This document shows, one piece after another, positions 37,289 through 48,400 of a stretch of DNA of 64,000 bases (the first letter of the stretch is position 1; each line of letters opens with the position of its first letter). The notes under the pieces were generated by a model, which was given only the letters and a program-made list of their open reading frames with translations, searched no databases and was not told where the DNA came from. Source of the DNA: Branchiostoma lanceolatum (lineage: Eukaryota; Chordata; Leptocardii; Amphioxiformes; Branchiostomatidae); the NCBI RefSeq assembly GCF_035083965.1, contig NC_089726.1, forward strand, positions 12,715,501 through 12,779,500, in the 5' to 3' direction. Made by a program: the position numbers and the translations under genes.

Positions 37289-37982
37289 TATATTTATTTA
37301 AAGATATCATTTTGTGAAGGTTGACGTGACCAGAAGAGTGAATTGATCGACGCAACTGTCTGGAGTTGTTACTGCTGTAAAGCACCTTTCAACGATGTCA
37401 CTTTGCTACCACGGACATTGTTGGAATTCAACAAAAAGTTCACAAGAGCATTGCTTTATAAGCCTAGATTATGCGCCTCAGAGGAGTGACGTCACTTGGC
37501 ACAAATACTTTTACTTAGAACTATATTTGTCATGTTTGTCAAACATCTCATGATGTGATGTTTACTTCAAGGTTCATTGGTTTTGTTTTAGCATTACGCT
37601 ATCTGTCTATGAAAAATTGCTTCCAACAGGAAGTCGTCCTACCGTATTTGAGTACTACGCATAATTGCTACCCATGATTTCTACTCTGTACTGGTCCTTG
37701 AATAAGACTTTTATTACCTTTGTTTGGTAACATGGCAAAGTCATGGTCAATATGCTTATCGTCGGCGGTGACTTCACTGTCATTTCATTACAGCCGGTCG
37801 ACATTACGTATACACGAATGGTATTATTTTGATTGAATGATATTACTCGAGCTTTACAAACTCACTAGTCCTCAGACGAGCAACGTTTTGCTAGGATTAT
37901 CAATTGATCAGCACCTTAACGTAATAACTGAAGACCCAACAAAAAACAAGCGAAATCATGTTTTTTCAGACAGTGTTGTCCC

Positions 37983-37988
37983 TTTATT
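37983..37988 (-). terminator. Candidate poly(A) signal, VWC gene B
   Basis: aataaa on the minus strand (tttatt on plus), only 11 nt beyond the stop codon of gene B; unusually close, so a later signal may be used. Confidence 0.35.
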
Positions 37989-37998
37989 GCCAAATTCC

Positions 37999-40900
37999 TC
38001 AGTTACGCCTGGTTGTAGGAGTCGGGATAGTTGTGATGGGGTCGCAGGTTGCTTGCAGAAACTGGTCGCAGTCGCCGAAGATGGGCGAGTCATAGCGGCG
38101 CCTCCTAGCGGAAACCTCCCGCTTGCGCTTGCCGAACGGGAAGCCTGACCGGTCCGGACAGCGGCACATGTACCCGTTCACCTCCACCTCGCGGCCGGAC
38201 GGGATCACGGTTCCCATGGCGTTGCAGTTGTCTCCTGGAAAAAGAATGAAAGCTGTTGTTTGACATTTTCGTCACTTCTTTCGAAGACAAAAACACCCTA
38301 TCATATTATTAGACTATGTATTCTATGTTAAGAATCATATTAGTAGACCCTGGTTGGTCGCAAGAGATTAAAATCTATTTGAACTTCTTAAGTATACTTA
38401 GAATTAACGAATAATCTAAATGTAATGTTTCTCGTGGTTTCGGGAACATTTTCTCCGTTCTTCTACTCACCATTCGGACACCTGGGGCAGCACTGGCCGG
38501 GGTCGATGACGTCATCAACACAAGCTGGACATGCGCAGTCGACGATGTAACACATCTCCTCACCCGTTCCCTGCCACGAGTTGAACTCACACGTACATGT
38601 GTGACACGGGTCTCCTGTGAAGTATTTGATTTGATGAAAGACCTTTATTGTACGTTTATGCTGTTACAAGCTAAGTACGGGTCATGGTGATAAAAGCAGA
38701 AGTACAGTGATATAAGAATGTGGTATCCTACGACATCTACAATGTCAATGTCAGTGACTCATGTGTACTACCCTGCTTTCCTCATACATATGAAGTACGA
38801 AAAGATTTCCACTGCAAGTTCGTCTTTGTTTTCTTAGATATCAAACTTTAGATCTAATCGCGCGTATCACAATGTGTCACTCATTGTTATGGTCTCTAGA
38901 AAGATTGGAGGAAGGGATGCAGATTACTTTTTGCAACTATCGCAAAAGTGAGACCAATTGATTGAATCATGACCCACCATATGGGTTCCAAGTCTGGCCT
39001 GGATAGTAGACTCCGTTGTCAGTAATGCACATTGTCGGTACAGTAGTTGGTACTGTTGTTGGTATCGTTGTCGGTACTGTTGTCGGTATTGTTGTTGGTA
39101 TCGTTGTTGGTACTGTTGTGGGAGGAGGAATCGTTGTCGGACGGGAGCAGGTAGCCTCTAAGAAACGAGTGCAGTCGCCGAAGACCGGCGAAAAGTACCG
39201 AAGGCCCCTCCGAACTGACCGCTTACGGCGGCCGAACGGGTATCCGGAGGTGTCGGGACAGCGACAGGTGTAACCGTTCACCTGGACATCTCTACCGGCT
39301 GGGATCACCGTCCCCATCGCGTTACAGTTGTGACCTGGTGATGAACATTTACCGGCAGAATTAGAAACTTGCCATAGGACTAGTTTGCATAAACACTTTT
39401 ATCATAAATGTTCACTATGCCGTCACTGGTTTTATCCGTAAACGTCACATGTAGTATCAACCCTCCAGGTTACAGTCTTGCACAGCTATCTTTATTCACA
39501 TAGACCCTCTCACCATTAGTAGGTTGGGGGAATGAGGTTATTCACACATGCTCTGTAGCAGCTTTCTTGTACAGTGCTCGTGGACCAATAAAAAAAAGTC
39601 ACAATAAAGGACTGCTCAGCAAGTACAAAAGATGCATTTTCTCCGTTCTTCTACTCACCATTGGGACACCTGGGGCAGCACTGGCCCTGGTCGGTGACGT
39701 CATCAACACAAGCTGGACATGCGCAGTCGACGATGTGACACATCTCCTCACCCGTACCCTGCCACGAGTTGAACTCACACGTACATGTGTGGCACGGGTC
39801 TCCTGTGGATTATGAAAAGTAGATATTGTACTCTGTAGCACACAATTGAAATACAGTTCGTATTGGTTGTAGTTTCATATACCGCCGCCCAGATGAAGTT
39901 ATCCATTCATTTCATACATTACCTTAGTCCTGCTGCGTTATTACCTTCGCCCAGAATTCATAATTTGAATAACTTGGGTAAAGAACGCGATGAACTGATA
40001 TAATCTATGCAAACGAGAACCATAGCTACATAATCAATGAAGTACATTTATGAAACGTCATTAGAAAAGGTTAACATCATTTGACGAAGTCATGAGGTCG
40101 TGTAACTCTAGTTGTGTCTAGAACAAATGAAGACACGGATGCACATGTTTGTACCCACCATAAGGGTTCCAGGTCTGGCCTGGATAGTAGACCCCACTGT
40201 CGGTAAAGCACAAGCCGTGCGGTATGGTTGTGATTGGTTCTGTTGTGGGTCTCGTTCTTGGGGTCGTTGTCGGTACTGTTGTCGGTACTGTTGTGGTAGG
40301 AGGAATCGTCGTCGGACGATAGCAGGTAGCCTCTAAGAAGCGACTACAGTCGCCGAAGACTGGCGAAAAATACCGAAGTCCCCTCGAGCTCCGAGCGACG
40401 GAAGACCGCTTGCGGCGGCCGAACGGAAACCCGGAGGTGTCGGGACAGAAACAGATGTAGCCGTTCACTTCAACATCTCTGCCGACTGGGATCACCGTCC
40501 CCATCGCGTTACAGTTGTGACCTGGTAATAACGGGAATTCGCCGGCAGAATTAGGAACTTGTTATGGAATACAACTACTGATCGACTGATTCATATTCTA
40601 TAATTCTGGCACATTTCATTGTCAATATGTCATGGTCATATCTCATGTGTTCAGCAAGCAACATTGACAGTTTGCTAGCCGTTGCTTCGAGTCTGCTAAT
40701 GCATTAGTAAACATACACTGTCTTGCCAAAGCAAATTTCCCCGCGGATTATCGGGGCACTGGGTCGTTATTGACAAACGTCTAATTCAATATTTGTAATA
40801 AAAAAAAAGCATCCGCTCACCGTTAGGGCAAGTTGGACAGCACTGGCCGGGAGGAATGACGTCATCCACACATGGCGGGCATGCGCAGTCGGTATAGTGA

Positions 40901-41758
40901 CAGTTCTCGCTGATAGTACTGGACCAATCAAACCAGTTGACCATGCCGTAGTCACAATGGCAAGTGTAACACTTGTCCCCTGTGGTTGAAGGAGATATCA
41001 TAATGGACGGGTCACGGATAATGATGCAGCTGTAACCAGTAAAAATATAGTCCATTCTTTTTCACAAGGTAACATGTCGCGCAGTTTTCCATTGCCTTCA
41101 TCTACTTTGTCTTTTTCGAGCATTTGCGTTGAATTTCACCATCTCCCTCCCTGTGTGTTTTCCGATTCTCACGCGCACAGTAATCCCTAGTCCATTCCGA
41201 TAGAAAGTATTTCACTAGACCACTATAAAGTTTGCATGTGGTTCAATAACACTGTTTTTTTGCGTTTCTGGCCTACCGCCATGTGCATGTCTGAGTCCAA
41301 GAAATGTAAAGCCCACGCACGAGTATACGGCGGAGACCTTTCAGATGAAACAAAAAAACAAAATGTGGTATAGTAATTATGGCCATTGCCCAGTCACTTG
41401 ACTTGCAAGTTCTTTGTCAAACCAAACGTGATTGTCACGTATGCTAAGATAAATTTGTATTCAGACTAAGAATTTCATTGATTACAATCAAGGAATAACC
41501 AAAAGAGAGAAAGTGGATGATCAGATAAGTGATGCTATCCTGACCCATACCTGTAGGGTGATAAGTAGAGCCGGGCGCGTGGAATTGTCCGTCCTGGCCC
41601 ATACAGCCGCTTGGAGTAGTAGTCGGCATGGGTGTCGTGGTTACAGGCGTCGTGGTCGGGTCTGGCGAAGTAGACTTTATCTGACGCAGTACCGGTACCA
41701 TGGTGAACACACCAGGAACGGTCAGTACCGCAGACAGTAGGACCAACACACGAACCAT
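37999..41758 (-). CDS. Secreted three-unit VWC protein with Thr/Pro-rich linkers (gene B)
   Basis: Seven exons: 41551-41758, 40821-40979, 40159-40521, 39659-39802, 38978-39334, 38471-38614, 37999-38234 (1611 nt, 536 residues), all joined in phase 1. Signal peptide MVRVLVLLSAVLTVPGVFT, a Thr/Pro-rich stretch, then three units, each a VWC domain (GQCCPTCPNG or GQCCPRCPNG at its end) followed by a five-cysteine module (CNAMGTVIPxGRxVxVNGY, then CxCPDxSGFPFG, a basic cluster, FGDC and FLEATC). Units are separated by mucin-like TTIPTT linkers. Basic clusters RRKRS and KRKRE fit furin-type cleavage. Exons 4 and 6 encode nearly identical VWC cores. Probably extracellular; ligand and function unknown. 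VWC assignment firm, the second module is unfamiliar to me. Confidence 0.88.
39020..39135 (-). repeat. Coding minisatellite, TTVPTTIP linker
   Basis: Twelve-nt unit encoding (V/I)PTT repeated about eight times within exon 5 of VWC gene B. Likely O-glycosylated linker and length-polymorphic; both are inferences. A shorter equivalent lies in exon 3 near 40225-40310. Confidence 0.8.
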
Positions 41759-42225
41759 ACTGTCGCACTTCGCAGTTTCAACTTGCGGCGGCGGCCGGAG
41801 TCTGGGAGATAGAGCGGAGAAGTGCGCAATCTGCCAAACCTATAGCTATATATGCCACTGTGCTTGGCGTGTGAAACTGAGCAGATGGTGAACACATTAT
41901 CGGATGAAAGCAAATATGAAGGGAAGAGCGTCACCGCATCGGTGAAGAAGCTGCCAGAGTAAACTTTTAGATTTGCACACTAAATTTTCTGTCGTGACGT
42001 GACCCAATCGCAACATAGAGGAGTTGTACTATATTGGGTAAGTAATCATTGGGAAAGTTCGTAAAACATGACTAGTACTCATTTTTCCAAAGATAGGATG
42101 AGCGTAGCTGGTCGTCTGCTATTGTCACGACGACAACAGGTGAATCCCTGTCATGTAGTTCGTACATTCGTCTCAAGGTGGCGTTATTGTACGAACCCTC
42201 CGTGTCAAAGGTTACAGAGAGAAAC
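41759..42225. promoter_or_regulatory. Divergent promoter between VWC gene B and KPTN
   Basis: 467 nt separate the two start codons. On the minus side there is a TATA-like tatatat at 41847-41853 and the conserved upstream element at 41866-41908. On the plus side a CCAAT-type cccaatc near 42003 and gtgacgtgac near 41993. No coding exon seen. Confidence 0.5.
41866..41908 (-). promoter_or_regulatory. Conserved upstream element of VWC gene B
   Basis: Counterpart of 37241-37288, sharing gcagatg, gaaca and cggatgaa with an adjacent TATA-like site; the two paralogs thus appear to keep a common promoter. Confidence 0.5.
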
Positions 42226-43575
42226 ATGGCTGCCTGTGGCGACAATATCGGCATGTACGAAGCCAGTTTTTCACGACTTCCGTCCCAAAGCAATGTCTAC
42301 GGCTTGTCCGTGTTGTCCATGCCGACATGGGAAGGCAACAAGCTCCTGGTGGCGTCCCTCAGTGGAGGGAAGATGTTCTGTCTGGAGTACCAGCGGTTAC
42401 AGGGCGTGGTGAGGCTGGTGTCCAGAGAAGTCCACTTTGCCTACATCCCAGGTGATGCGGACATCGTCTCCATCGACTCCTTCAACAGGGAAGGTCCTCA
42501 GCCCGGAACGTTAGGGGGCTTAGTCATCGGCATTACCTTCATCAAGGATCCCAGCAACAGCCCTGCACACTATCTCAACATCTACTCTGCTGCTGTAGAG
42601 AGTGGGCTGGAGTACAGCTTGGACACCATCGCACAGAGCTGCATGTGTAACATAGAGCTCCAGTTCATCCCCTTCCAGTTAACACACACAAGGCTGTGTG
42701 ACGAGGACGGGGGAGATACCGTCTTCCTCCTAGGAGGGAACGACCAACAGATCCACCTCTTCAGACAGGACAGAGAAACGAACCAGTTTGTGGAGGAGAA
42801 TATTACGGACTGTTTCCCGGAGTTTGACAACCTTCCCGGCAATGCAGTGTGGATGGACACACAAAGAGTCGGAGGGCAGAAAAGGATCACTGCATTTGGC
42901 TGTGAAGATGGCCATGTGAACGTAGCTATTGTCAACGAAGCCTCCAAAGAGATCCAGTGTATGGGAGTCGTGCAACATGATGGCCCCATCACCTCAGTCA
43001 GGATATACAGGTCCAAGTTGGACACCCCCTGCCCTGCAGCACTGGGCTCCAAGGCCCCACCACCAGCCATCCACACCACACAGGAGGGGGAGTACCACCT
43101 GGTAGTGACAAGTGTGTTAGAGTTAGCTGTAGTGTACAGAGAGGTGATGCTGGGAGGGCTGACCAGACAGGCTATCCTCCCGGAGAGTAACCTGTACGAC
43201 TCTGCGCTGTGCTGCTGCGTCGGAGACGTGGACTGGGACGGGCGGAACGAAGTCATCATTGGTACATACGGACAGGAGCTGCTTGTGTACAAGTACTGTG
43301 AGGGGAGCAGTAGAAGCAGACACAAGTCCAACAGCTCTGTCGCGTCAGAAAAATCGGCCAGTCTTGAGTCAGACTTCACTCTCCTGTGGAGGAGAAGTTT
43401 TGCCCATCCCATCCTGGCCCTGGCATACCTGGACATGACAAGGGATGGGCTGTGGGAACTAGTGGTCATATCAACAAAAGGGTGTCACATCTTACAGCAC
43501 AGTCTGGAGGAGGCTGCAGGGAAGGTTACAGAAAGGCTCGAGTCTCTCACTTTGCAAGGAAATGGTAGTAAATGA
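42226..43575 (+). CDS. KPTN: Kaptin, KICSTOR complex subunit
   Basis: Single open reading frame of 449 residues, starting at ATG 42226 (Kozak gaaacATGG); the frame is open upstream but that start would be GTG. Matches human kaptin throughout: SQSNVYGL, DADIVSIDSFN, GLVIGITFIKD, SLDTIAQSC, LQFIPFQLTH, VFLLGGNDQQIHLF, DVDWDGRNEVIIGTYGQELL, LLWRRSFAHPILALAYLD and KGCHILQHSL. Kaptin, with ITFG2, SZT2 and KICS2, recruits GATOR1 to lysosomes so that mTORC1 responds to amino-acid loss; it was also described as actin-associated. The fold is a predicted beta-propeller with FG-GAP-like repeats. The absence of introns is odd beside neighbours with 7-36 exons and suggests a retrocopy or intron loss; the frame is intact. 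Confidence 0.96.
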   Translation: MAACGDNIGMYEASFSRLPSQSNVYGLSVLSMPTWEGNKLLVASLSGGKMFCLEYQRLQGVVRLVSREVHFAYIPGDADIVSIDSFNREGPQPGTLGGLVIGITFIKDPSNSPAHYLNIYSAAVESGLEYSLDTIAQSCMCNIELQFIPFQLTHTRLCDEDGGDTVFLLGGNDQQIHLFRQDRETNQFVEENITDCFPEFDNLPGNAVWMDTQRVGGQKRITAFGCEDGHVNVAIVNEASKEIQCMGVVQHDGPITSVRIYRSKLDTPCPAALGSKAPPPAIHTTQEGEYHLVVTSVLELAVVYREVMLGGLTRQAILPESNLYDSALCCCVGDVDWDGRNEVIIGTYGQELLVYKYCEGSSRSRHKSNSSVASEKSASLESDFTLLWRRSFAHPILALAYLDMTRDGLWELVVISTKGCHILQHSLEEAAGKVTERLESLTLQGNGSK

Positions 43576-44162
43576 AATTGCTGGCACTAGCATGATGTGC
43601 TACCAGGAAACTACTGTATGTCACAATGAATCATGAATAAGAAGGATAACTTGATGGAAAATAGTCCTCAAAGTTTACCTATTCTTGCCATCATAGTGTG
43701 TCAAATCATGTTTGTAGGAAAAACAGTACCCAAGAGCTCTCCTGATTATCATGATAACCAACTTTGTGATGGTATCATCTTGTTACTAAAGGAAATGGAA
43801 TTATTGTACTAAATGTTTTTGTGTACTTGGTTGGAAAAGTTCTGAAGTTGCTTCTATGTGGAGAACTTTGCAATCTCATTTATATAAGATACTGCCTACT
43901 TAACTATTACTACATGTATTACAAGGGTTAGGCGATACCATGACAATTACTCCAGGAATGGGACCGCTTTGTTGTTCTCTTCTGTCTTCCATGTCTGTCT
44001 GTTATGCAAGCAAATGACTGATACAGAACTGACATTGATCTTCAACTGTACTTGTGAATCAGTCAGTGAGTCTAATATCTACCTGCCTCATCAACATTAT
44101 CAGTACCTTAATTTTTGACTGGAAATTAGGAGCAGCACTTGGCTTTTGTCGATAGAATTTGA

Positions 44163-44168
44163 AATAAA
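44163..44168 (+). terminator. Poly(A) signal, KPTN
   Basis: aataaa in gaaataaaactac, about 590 nt after the KPTN stop codon. Confidence 0.55.
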
Positions 44169-45354
44169 ACTACAGTGAAATTCAATCTGTTCAACAATAA
44201 TTTTTGTGTTGCAAGATATTCAATCTCCCTGCAGCTATTTTCAGTTGATACAATTAAGCATTCTATAATTTTTTCTACCTGTCCCATAATTATGTTTTAC
44301 CTAAGCTTTAAGCTAGACAGACAGCTCTTGACTCCCTCTTGACGGCCACTGGCTGATTATATTACCCAATTCTGGCAGTGTCACTGAATAGGTCAGTTTG
44401 TCCCACTTAATTGCACAATATGTATTTGTAAATTGCATGTGAACTTTGGCAGATGATGTAGCGTTACCAATACTAGAAAAAAGCGACATCAAGTGATGGG
44501 AGAAAAGTTAAACATGGGAACGTTAACAGCAAATATGGCAATAATAGGCTAGAATTTCTGACCACATGTATCACATTACTACCAATGAAAAATGTTCTGG
44601 ACCAGATAGAGAAGTTTTTGGGGCATTTTCCATCCTTTCATGAACAGCTGACCTTTTAACATTACCTTTGGGACATTTAAAACCCTGTGCAGTCAAGCAC
44701 TGACATTTATGGGGGCTCATTTATGTTAGAGGATTGCAAATTTACATTTCCATGACGTAAAAGAATTATTCAAATGTTTACTTTTCTGTACAATGCACCA
44801 AAGACCATGCCACCTGTTGGTGTAACGTCAATGGGTGTTTCCCCATTTGTTTTGGTGCACATGGTTTGTGCTTAAATTGCAATTTTCCCAACATACCAGA
44901 AACTCTTCCCTAGTTCATCTGGATAGATGGTCTACCCATATTTTTTCCAAAAAAATTAATAACTAACAATTAATAAAGCCCTATCCTGCTATTGACTAAC
45001 ATCAAGTAACGTTAGTATCACTGTAATACATACATGCAGCAACACATCTATAGATACATGTATGCGTACCATCAAGGATGCGAGGAATGATGAAGTTCAT
45101 ACTGAAAAGAAATTTCATTACAATGGTGATAGGTTAGACAATGAAAAACGGCTTTTCATCTAAAAAGAATGCAGTGTGACTGGCAAAGGGCTATTGACAG
45201 GATTACATTGTCAATAGTGGGGGCATCATCCTGTCAAAAGTGCAAAAATCTGTTATTGACAGGATGACCAATAACCACTTCCATGTGACTGTCCTGGGAC
45301 GGGACATATTTACGACGACCAGCCGATTTACGGCAGTCCGAGAACTGTTTGAAT

Positions 45355-45396
45355 TTTCGCGCTGAGTAATTACGCATGCGCAGTTCGCATGGTTAC
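45355..45396 (+). promoter_or_regulatory. CEP41: CEP41 core promoter: E2F, NRF1-like and X-box-like sites
   Basis: tttcgcgc at 45355-45362 fits E2F, acgcatgcgca at 45372-45382 fits an NRF1 half-palindrome, and gttcgcatggttac at 45383-45396 resembles the RFX X-box of ciliary genes with two or three mismatches. All lie within 60 nt of the start codon. Motif-only evidence. Confidence 0.4.
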
Positions 45397-45411
45397 TGAA
45401 ATCATTTCAAA

Positions 45412-48400
45412 ATGTCGGCCAGCCGGGCCTCGAGCGGCGGCAAGAAGAGAAGCGACGTAAGGCTCCTCTTCTCCTTCTATCACGTCTTAGATCCAGTCTG
45501 ATTGTGTCATTTGCAAGACAGTAACCATGTCCTTCTTTACCTTTCAGATTATGAACAAGAAAATCCCCGAAAACCCGAAATACAAGCATGTTCAGTCGAC
45601 GATCGACACCGGTAAGGCAGTACACTTTTCTCTGTTGTCAAATTTATCGATTCGTTCGCGACCGTCGTGTCTCTTCTTGCCTGTTGCAACGTTTGATGCT
45701 GGGTATTATAAATTCATCGTAATGCATAGTCAAGATGGCTTACTGTAGATCCTACTCTGAATAACTAACAATAAATCACTAACGTTAATTTTCAGGCGCA
45801 AGTCTCACCAAGTACATGAAGAAGATCGAAGACATCCGAGCCAGTAAGTTCATTCATTTTTGCCTCTTCAACTTGTGATTGACAGTTGTAGTAGTGGGAA
45901 CGTCCTATCCTTTCCTTGTAGGTTTGAAATTGACTTCACTTGTTGGCTCTAGCCGTCAAGTTGTCTAAGGCCATCCTGAAGGCCATCAAAACAAACTACA
46001 AGTAGTTGAAGCTGTCTGCGTCGTTTTGACAACTGCGGGTGTTGTCACTCGAGTTTACCAACCAGGAAATGGCATCACTATCTGTTGTCTTCCCAGCTGT
46101 TACTTTCAGTTATCAGATAATTTTTCTTCTGACAAAAAGTCTGTACGGACCATTGAATATGAACACTATGGCAGCTTTCTCCAGATTTTGTTACCCTTTG
46201 TTGTGTGGATAACAATACCTTCATGGCTGCTGCTGTCACTTACACCTGGACTGGCTGTACCTGGTTTCCATGACAACCAGGTGGGCTGACTTTTGTCTGA
46301 CAGCAGTTAGTTGAAAGAAGATGCTTTTAAGTAAGTAGATGCTGAAAAGCGACATTTTCAAACGTTTATTAACCATGTGTCTTTAAATGTTCATTGGTAA
46401 CATTATCAATGCCAAGGGTATCCCTTGGCTACTATTTTGGGTATCTGGTATCCAGTAGTTTGTTGGGTATGGTAATTCAAGCTTAGAGAATAAAGTATGT
46501 ATTAAACAGGAACACATTTTCATTGTATGAAAGTTCAAACTGTCATCATATTTGTATAAAAAAGCATATTTATGGTGATTGAAAATGAAATTCAGTATGG
46601 GGAATTCTGGTATCAATGTCGCTTTCAATGTTATGATATTAGTCTCAATACAATGTAGGCATACTGTTCTAAGGTTAGGGTTTAGGTGCATTCCAAAGCT
46701 ACTAGTGTTTTCTGTTATTCAACACTCACACAACAAAGCACAATTGAAATACATGTATATTTATAGGCGGAGAACGATTGAAAGTGTTTGCCTGTCAATT
46801 GTCTAGTGCTGAGTAACCATAAGTGTGTGCAATACCTGCACCTGTTTGAAAGAAAATTGTGGTGCCCAAGGTAAAAAAAGGTAAGACAATGATTCTGAGT
46901 AGTGACACTACATAAAATCTCCTCCCTCCATTTGTCATTACTACAAGTGTTGCATAGTAACATGCTAATGTGTATCTAAGTGGTCAGTACAGATTAGTGA
47001 CCTACAAGCCTTAGAAGGGGCCTGTTGCCATCACAGGTCATTCACTTGCGTACACCGTGCATTGTTAATCCCTAACAACCTTAATCCTCCATGGCTACAG
47101 CTACGCAGCTTTTACAATGTGCACCTGAGTAATAAATACATCTGCTATCTCAGGATTATTTGTGTAATGACGATAAAGGGCCGGAAGCTGGGAAGCAAGT
47201 GTAAAAGAATGCTTTTAATGTAGAAGTCCTTTGTGTTCAAGCTTTAACTTGTTCAACTGACTGGTATTCAAGTTGAGAACTTGAGAGTCACATACGTTGT
47301 TGATTCTGGAAACAAGGATTTAGAAGCTTTTTCAGATCATACTGTTACTTTTGAGATGTGAATTAAAAACATGATGGATGGACATGGAGGGCGGGAAATT
47401 CATTTTTGGGAATAGGTGCACTGGTGCACAGAAAGAATCTTGGTTGCACACCATAAAATAAACTACTGTCAGCAGCAAAACATATTTACAAATTCTACTG
47501 CCTGTCTTAAGAACTTCAATCTGAAATTCAGTAGCTGAATTCAGCAACATTTTAAACAAGTGTCGGTAATAACATATCATACAAAGTACAACGCTTATGG
47601 TTATGTGCTTTTCCTGATACTTAGATTTCAGGAATATTCTGTATACTACTGTACCTTACAGTACTACCTCTACCTTACAGCCTACAAAAATATTTGGTAC
47701 TTAAACTTTAGGTGCACATGCACCCAGCATTTCGAGCCCTGACATGTTTTCCCATGTATTGCTTTCCAAGGTTGGCCTGGGTGCCGTCTGATTACTACAG
47801 GGGCTCCTACACTTGCTACCGGGATTTTTACAGGGTAGTTAGTGTACTAGTAGGAGCCCTGGTAGTAATCGAACAGCACCCAGGCTTTGTGGTGTTAAAA
47901 CACTCCAGATGTATCCTGGCAATGATACTACATGCAGTCCTTTTCGTGCAACCCACCCTACTTACCGGGCTGACCATGTCCCCCCTGCATTTTCATAAAT
48001 CATTCTCAGACATTGGAAACGTCTTTTGAAACTTATCTGGTTGCATGTTTAAGCAAAGATGACAACATTTGATTACAGTGTACTATTATCAGAACATATT
48101 GTTTGAATGTCCTGGCCCATGATATGTCAATATTTGATCTGGGGAAATCTTACACCACGATCTTGACAATGACTGTTTAAAAACTTGCTAATTGCTGTGT
48201 TTGACATCGTGGTCCAACTCCCAACAGGTGCGAAAAATTAAGCTTTTGTAGTTTGATACGGAAGAATTTTCATTGTGACTGAGAATAGGGAGTAGACAAA
48301 AGTCTTGTGTTGTAAACCCTACAATCCAAGGTTAAAGTTTTACTTACAAAGTTTTGGTGAGGGGACTGAGAAGATCTGATAGTGTGATATGCAGTTTTAT

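Larger units (their letters stand above)
37171..37998. other. Intergenic spacer between VWC genes A and B
   Basis: Contains the presumed promoter of gene A (conserved element 37241-37288; a tgacgtca CRE at 37487-37494) and the poly(A) region of gene B at its right end. No gene seen. Confidence 0.5.
43576..45411. other. KPTN 3' UTR and KPTN-CEP41 intergenic region
   Basis: KPTN 3' UTR to the aataaa at 44163-44168; beyond it AT-rich sequence without a gene. The phrase ttgacaggat recurs three times between 45190 and 45265 (short local repeat). The last 120 nt are the CEP41 promoter. Confidence 0.5.

Noticed and set aside
38500-40865. Three tgacgtca CRE-like sites (about 38506, 39697, 40857)
   Set aside because: They lie inside the VWC exons and are produced by the codons for the conserved VDDV peptide.
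42582-43469. 295-codon open frame on the minus strand
   Set aside because: Shadow of KPTN on the opposite strand; Ser-rich composition and no domain.
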